A stretch of DNA of 9,943 bases from NCBI GenBank assembly GCA_030042375.1, contig JASHZU010000189.1, positions 1 to 9,943 of the forward strand, in the 5' to 3' direction. The stretch is from Verrucomicrobiia bacterium (GTDB lineage: Bacteria; Verrucomicrobiota; Verrucomicrobiae; Limisphaerales; UBA11358). The translations under genes and the position numbers were made by a program. The first letter of the stretch is position 1. The number at the start of each line of letters is the position of its first letter. Below are positions 6,138 to 9,943 of this stretch, piece after piece. A model generated the notes under the pieces. The model had not been told where the DNA came from. It was given only the letters and a program-made list of their open reading frames with translations, and searched no databases.

Positions 6138-6884
6138 ATGTTCCAAAGCACATTGACTGCGGTGAAAATCTCGATTGTTGTGCCGGCGTTCAATGAAGAA
6201 CGGCTGCTCGGCCCTTCCTTGGAGCAAATCAAGCTGGCGGCGCGGGCCTTCGAACAGCGCGGCTGGCAAACCGAGATCATTGTCTGCGATAATAATTCCA
6301 CGGATAAAACGGCCCAAATCGCCCGTGACGCCGGCGCCATCGTGGTTTTCGAACCCATCAACCAGATCGCCCGCGCGCGAAACTCCGGCGCCGCTGCCGC
6401 CACCGGCGACTGGCTGGTTTTCGTGGATGCCGATTCGCAACCTCCGGCCGAATTATTTGCCGATGTGGCCGACCAAATCGTTTCCGGCAAAACCGTGGCC
6501 GGCGGCGCGATTGTCGAAATGGACTCGCAGCGCCCGGCCGCCCGGGTGACCGTCTGGCTTTGGAATGTCCTCAGCCGCACTTTCAAATTGCTTGCTGGCT
6601 CGTTCATTTTTTGCGAGGCGGAGGCGTTTCACAAAATCGGCGGTTTCAATGAAAAAATGTTCGCCGCGGAGGAATTGGATCTGGCCATCCGGCTCAAAAA
6701 ATATGCCAAAGCGACTGGCAAACGCATGGTCATCCTGTCCCGGCACCCGCTGGTGACCTCCGCCCGGAAACTGCATCTTTATTCCTGGCGCGAACATTTC
6801 CGCCTTCTATTTCGCGTCGCTTTTAACCGCAAGGTCCTCACCAACCGCGAAAGCTGTTACTTATGGTATGATGGCCGCCGCTAA
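6138..6884 (+). CDS. Family 2 (GT-A fold) glycosyltransferase
   Basis: The product has 248 residues and no signal peptide or clear membrane segment, so it is probably cytoplasmic or membrane-peripheral. The GT2 nucleotide-sugar-binding half is plain: ISIVVPAFNEERLL (11-24), IIVCDNNSTDKTAQIA (47-62) and ARARNSGAAAATGDWLVFVDAD (78-99), whose DAD at 97-99 is the metal-binding DxD. The acceptor half has the usual FHKIGGFNEKMFAAEELDLAIRL (164-186), including the acidic catalytic-region pair. Length is close to short single-domain GT2 enzymes. Such enzymes transfer a sugar from a nucleotide donor to a lipid, glycan or protein; donor and acceptor cannot be told here. The ATG at 6138 was chosen because GT2 homology begins ten residues in and a stop codon closely precedes it in frame; no Shine-Dalgarno is evident. 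It has no glycan-cluster neighbours: icd follows after 73 bp and may have its own promoter. Confidence 0.9.
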   Translation: MFQSTLTAVKISIVVPAFNEERLLGPSLEQIKLAARAFEQRGWQTEIIVCDNNSTDKTAQIARDAGAIVVFEPINQIARARNSGAAAATGDWLVFVDADSQPPAELFADVADQIVSGKTVAGGAIVEMDSQRPAARVTVWLWNVLSRTFKLLAGSFIFCEAEAFHKIGGFNEKMFAAEELDLAIRLKKYAKATGKRMVILSRHPLVTSARKLHLYSWREHFRLLFRVAFNRKVLTNRESCYLWYDGRR

Positions 6885-6957
6885 TTTTACTTTCTTCCTT
6901 GATTTCCTTCGCTTTCGGCATTTTCCTTTTGCGCGCTATTAAATAGAATAGACCGAT

Positions 6958-8283
6958 ATGCCTTACAAAGACGTGACCCCGCCGCAGGGCGGAAAAATTT
7001 CAATCCAGGCCGGCAAACTCAATGTGCCGGAGAACCCCATCCTTCCCTTTATCCGCGGCGACGGCACCGGCCCCGACATTTGGGCGGCCAGCGTGCGCGT
7101 CATCGATGCTGCCGTGCACGCGGCTTATGGCGGCAAACGAAAGATTTCCTGGTTCGAAGTTTTCGCCGGTGAAGAATCGTTCAAGCGCTTCAACAACTGG
7201 CTGCCAGACGACACCGTCGACGCGTTCAAAGAATATCTCGTCGGCATCAAAGGCCCGCTGACCACGCCCGTCGGCGGTGGCATTCGCTCGCTCAACGTCG
7301 CTCTGCGCCAGATGCTCGACCTCTACGTTTGCCTGCGCCCCGTGCAATATTTTTCCGGCGTGCCTTCACCCGTGAAGCATCCCGAAAAAGTGGACATGGT
7401 CATCTTCCGCGAAAATACCGAGGACATTTACGCGGGCATCGAATATGCCGGCGGAACTCCCGAAAGCCAGAAAGTCCTGGATTTCCTCGCGAAAGAGTTC
7501 CCGAAAGAGTTTAAGAAAATCCGTTTCGGCACCAAAGAAGCCTCGGAAAAATGGCTGGCGGAACTCCAGGCCATCGGCGCTCCGCCACGACCCGCCATGG
7601 TGGACGTGGGCATCGGGTTCAAGCCCGTGAGCTATCTCGGCACCATCCGCCTCTTCCACGCGGCCATGCAATATGCTATCACAAATAAGCGCAAAAGCGT
7701 CACGCTCGTGCACAAGGGCAACATCATGAAATTCACCGAAGGCGCGTTCCGTGACTGGGGCTATAAAATCGCGAAGGAACGTTACGGCGCAGTCGAACTC
7801 GACGGCGGCCCGTGGTGCAAGATCCCCGAAGGCAAACCCGGCGCGGGCATCGTCATCAAGGACAGCATCGCTGACATCACCTTGCAACAGGTCCTCACTC
7901 GCCCGGATGATTTCGACGTCATCGCCACGTTGAATTTGAACGGCGATTATTTGAGCGACGCGCTGGCCGCGCAAGTCGGCGGCATCGGCATCGCGCCCGG
8001 CGGCAATATCAACTATGTTTCCGGCCACGCTATCTTTGAAGCCACGCACGGCACCGCGCCCAAATACGCGAACAAAGACATGGTCAATCCCGGCAGCGTC
8101 GTGCTGTCCGGCGAGATGATGCTGCGTTACCTCGGCTGGACCGAAGCGGCCGATTTAATCCTGAAAGGCCTTAATGGCGCGATTGCCTCCAAGCGCGTGA
8201 CCTACGATTTCGCCCGCCTCATGGATGGCGCCACGCAAATCAAGTGCAGTGAATTCGGGGACAATCTCATCAAACACATGTAA
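6958..8283 (+). CDS. icd: NADP-dependent isocitrate dehydrogenase
   Basis: This TCA-cycle enzyme oxidises isocitrate to 2-oxoglutarate and CO2, yielding NADPH. The 441-residue protein aligns along its length with E. coli Icd. [20 protein letters not shown] is at 21-40 and [20 protein letters not shown] at 98-117. Substrate residues correspond to Ser111, Asn113, Arg117, Arg127 and Arg151, Lys253 is the catalytic lysine, and metal ligands are Asp306, Asp330 and Asp334. NADP rather than NAD use is indicated by Lys369, Tyr370 and Val376 in [17 protein letters not shown] (364-380), plus the Tyr and Arg of TYDFAR (415-420). Ser111 is the position phosphorylated by AceK in E. coli; no aceK is in view. 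About 25 extra residues occur around 180-214 compared with E. coli. The 73-bp gap before it is pyrimidine-rich and shows no Shine-Dalgarno. The end converges with pyrG. Confidence 0.97.
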   Translation: MPYKDVTPPQGGKISIQAGKLNVPENPILPFIRGDGTGPDIWAASVRVIDAAVHAAYGGKRKISWFEVFAGEESFKRFNNWLPDDTVDAFKEYLVGIKGPLTTPVGGGIRSLNVALRQMLDLYVCLRPVQYFSGVPSPVKHPEKVDMVIFRENTEDIYAGIEYAGGTPESQKVLDFLAKEFPKEFKKIRFGTKEASEKWLAELQAIGAPPRPAMVDVGIGFKPVSYLGTIRLFHAAMQYAITNKRKSVTLVHKGNIMKFTEGAFRDWGYKIAKERYGAVELDGGPWCKIPEGKPGAGIVIKDSIADITLQQVLTRPDDFDVIATLNLNGDYLSDALAAQVGGIGIAPGGNINYVSGHAIFEATHGTAPKYANKDMVNPGSVVLSGEMMLRYLGWTEAADLILKGLNGAIASKRVTYDFARLMDGATQIKCSEFGDNLIKHM

Positions 8284-8297
8284 GCGGCCAGCTTACA
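8279..8297. terminator. Hairpin spanning both stop codons of convergent icd and pyrG
   Basis: TGTAAGC (8279-8285) and GCTTACA (8291-8297) form a perfect 7-bp stem with a GGCCA loop. The stem contains the icd stop TAA (8281-8283) and the pyrG stop (TTA at 8293-8295 on the plus strand). It reads the same way from both sides, as a shared bidirectional terminator or 3'-end stabiliser would. There is no U-tract on either side, so classic Rho-independent termination is not established. Confidence 0.4.
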
Positions 8298-9921
8298 CAC
8301 TGTAATTCAAAACCGGCTTATGATGGATATACTGGTGCGCGGCGGCGATAAAGCCCCGGAACAGCGGGTGCGGCTGGTGCGGCTTGCTCAGGAATTCCGG
8401 ATGGAACTGGCTCGCAATGAAAAACGGATGGTCCTTGAGCTCGATGATTTCCACCAGCTTCCCATCCGGTGAATTGCCGCTTAATATAAAACCCGCCTTC
8501 TCATACTTTTCGCGATAGGCGTTGTTAAATTCATAGCGGTGGCGATGCCGTTCGTTGATGACGAATGAGCCGTACAATTCCGCCGCTTTCGTTCCCAATG
8601 TGATTTGGCAGGACTGCGCGCCCAGCCGCATCGTCCCGCCTTTTTTGGTGATGCGTTTTTGTTCATCCAGCATCGCGATGACCGGGTTCGAAGTATTTGG
8701 ATCAAATTCGGTCGAGTGCGCCTTGGGCATTTTCAAAACGTTCCGCGCAAATTCGATCGTCGCGATTTGCATCCCCAGGCACAGGCCGAGATAAGGGATT
8801 TTCTTTTCGCGCGCGTATTGCGCCGCCAGGATTTTTCCTTCCACACCGCGTTCGCCAAATCCGCCCGGCACTAAAATTCCGCCCAGGCCTTTTAATTTCT
8901 TTTCCGCGCCGTCCTTCTCGATTTCCTCGGCGTCCACCTGCACGATTTCCACGCCACAATCGTTCGCAATGCCGCCGTGGATGATAGCTTCATAGACTGA
9001 TTTATAGGCGTCCTGCAACCCTACGTACTTGCCCACGACGCCCACGCGCACGCGATGTTGCGGCGCAATCAGCTTGCGGATGATTTCCTGCCAATGCGCC
9101 ATATTGGGCGCCGCCGTGTGTAAATCGAGCAGCCGGCAAACCAGGTCGTCCACGCGCTCGCGTTGCAGCATCAGCGGCACTTCGTAGATGGAATGGTCCA
9201 CGTCCTTTTCCTCGATCACCGCCTCGACCGGCACGTTGCAGAACAGGGAAATTTTCTGCCGCAATTCCTTGTCCAGCGGCTTTTCACAGCGGCAAACCAG
9301 CACGTGCGGCGCAATACCGATTTCGCGCAGTTTCGCGACCGATTGTTGCGTCGGCTTGGTCTTCAACTCGCCCGCCGCTTTGATGAACGGCACGTAGGTC
9401 ACGTGCATGAAAATCGCGTTATTGTAACCCACTTCCAGCGCGAACTCGCGGATGGCTTCAAGAAACGGCAGGCCTTCGATGTCGCCCGTCGTGCCGCCAA
9501 TTTCCGTGATGATGACGTCGGCCTTAGTCTTTTCGGCGAGGAGATGGATGCGATTTTTGATTTCATCCGTGACGTGCGGAATCACCTGCACCGTCTTGCC
9601 CAGGTATTTTCCTTCGCGCTCGTTGTTGAGCACCGTCTGGTACACCTGGCCGCTCGTCAGGTTATTCATCCGCGTAAGCTTCATGCTGGTGAACCGCTCA
9701 TAATGGCCCAGGTCCAGGTCGGTTTCCGCGCCGTCATCCAGCACATACACTTCGCCGTGTTGGTACGGGTTCATCGTGCCCGGGTCCACGTTCAGGTACG
9801 GGTCAAACTTTTGCAGCGTGACCTTCAGCCCGCGGTTTTCGAGCAACGTACCCAGCGCGGCCGCCGTCAGGCCTTTGCCCAACGAACTCACCACACCGCC
9901 AGTAACAAATATAAATTTCAT
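8293..9921 (-). CDS. pyrG: CTP synthase (glutamine hydrolysing)
   Basis: CTP synthase makes CTP from UTP, ATP and glutamine, the last step of pyrimidine nucleotide synthesis in the cytoplasm. The 542-residue protein has normal length and both domains. The N-terminal synthetase domain (about 1-268) has the phosphate loop [20 protein letters not shown] (5-24), then [20 protein letters not shown] (38-57) and the [19 protein letters not shown] block (138-156). The glutamine amidotransferase domain (about 290-535) has [13 protein letters not shown] (351-363), nucleophile Cys381 in LGLCLGMQ, and His507 and Glu509 in QFHPEF. The start at 9921 puts the conserved MKFIFVTGG at the N terminus. The 22 bp upstream in the window show no clear Shine-Dalgarno. 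Nothing looks truncated or unusual. It is convergent with icd (9 bp between stops) and shows no link to the cytidylate-kinase-like gene at the other end of the window. Confidence 0.98.
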   Translation of the reverse strand: MKFIFVTGGVVSSLGKGLTAAALGTLLENRGLKVTLQKFDPYLNVDPGTMNPYQHGEVYVLDDGAETDLDLGHYERFTSMKLTRMNNLTSGQVYQTVLNNEREGKYLGKTVQVIPHVTDEIKNRIHLLAEKTKADVIITEIGGTTGDIEGLPFLEAIREFALEVGYNNAIFMHVTYVPFIKAAGELKTKPTQQSVAKLREIGIAPHVLVCRCEKPLDKELRQKISLFCNVPVEAVIEEKDVDHSIYEVPLMLQRERVDDLVCRLLDLHTAAPNMAHWQEIIRKLIAPQHRVRVGVVGKYVGLQDAYKSVYEAIIHGGIANDCGVEIVQVDAEEIEKDGAEKKLKGLGGILVPGGFGERGVEGKILAAQYAREKKIPYLGLCLGMQIATIEFARNVLKMPKAHSTEFDPNTSNPVIAMLDEQKRITKKGGTMRLGAQSCQITLGTKAAELYGSFVINERHRHRYEFNNAYREKYEKAGFILSGNSPDGKLVEIIELKDHPFFIASQFHPEFLSKPHQPHPLFRGFIAAAHQYIHHKPVLNYSV

Positions 9922-9943
9922 CTCAATAATTTTTCTACTCTCG

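Noticed and set aside
7366..8049. A 227-codon minus-strand open frame
   Set aside because: It is the complement of a strongly conserved part of icd; codon bias in a G+C-rich gene commonly leaves the opposite strand open.

Overview
The window carries ordinary bacterial genes on both strands. There are eight protein-coding genes (the first cut by the window edge), coding density is high, and there is one gene-poor stretch of about 600 bp (5533-6137). Moderately high G+C, a diderm gene set (outer-membrane efflux lipoprotein, periplasmic Prc-type protease, exported MsrA) and mostly absent Shine-Dalgarno sequences suggest a Gram-negative soil or freshwater bacterium. The overall protein style would fit Verrucomicrobiota (Pedosphaera/Limisphaerales-like). 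That placement is an inference from recalled family resemblance, not a demonstrated result.

Layout. (a) 1-2283, plus strand: the end of a drug:H+ antiporter-like membrane protein, a cytidylate-kinase-like P-loop protein, and a NodT/OprM-type outer-membrane efflux lipoprotein. The first two are 7 bp apart and the last two overlap by 4 bp, so this looks like the tail of one efflux operon with an unexpected kinase-like gene inside it. (b) 5532-2286, minus strand: a tail-specific protease (prc), a YacG zinc protein overlapping its end by 8 bp, and an exported methionine sulfoxide reductase A (msrA) 39 bp further on. This is a probable operon with an envelope protein-quality theme. It meets operon (a) tail to tail with only 2 bp between stop codons. 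(c) 5533-6137: a divergent intergenic region with no convincing gene, but with a 10-C homopolymer, several dyads and a cluster of three hairpins resembling a dispersed repeat. (d) 6138-8283, plus strand: a family 2 glycosyltransferase, then NADP-dependent isocitrate dehydrogenase (icd). (e) 9921-8293, minus strand: CTP synthase (pyrG), convergent with icd. The two stop codons lie inside one 7-bp-stem hairpin.

I see no CRISPR array, tRNA, rRNA, transposase, prophage or toxin-antitoxin pair, and no clear undescribed multi-gene system. The items most worth a second look are the cytidylate-kinase-like gene embedded in the efflux operon, the hairpin cluster at 5923-6010, and the shared icd/pyrG stop-codon hairpin.
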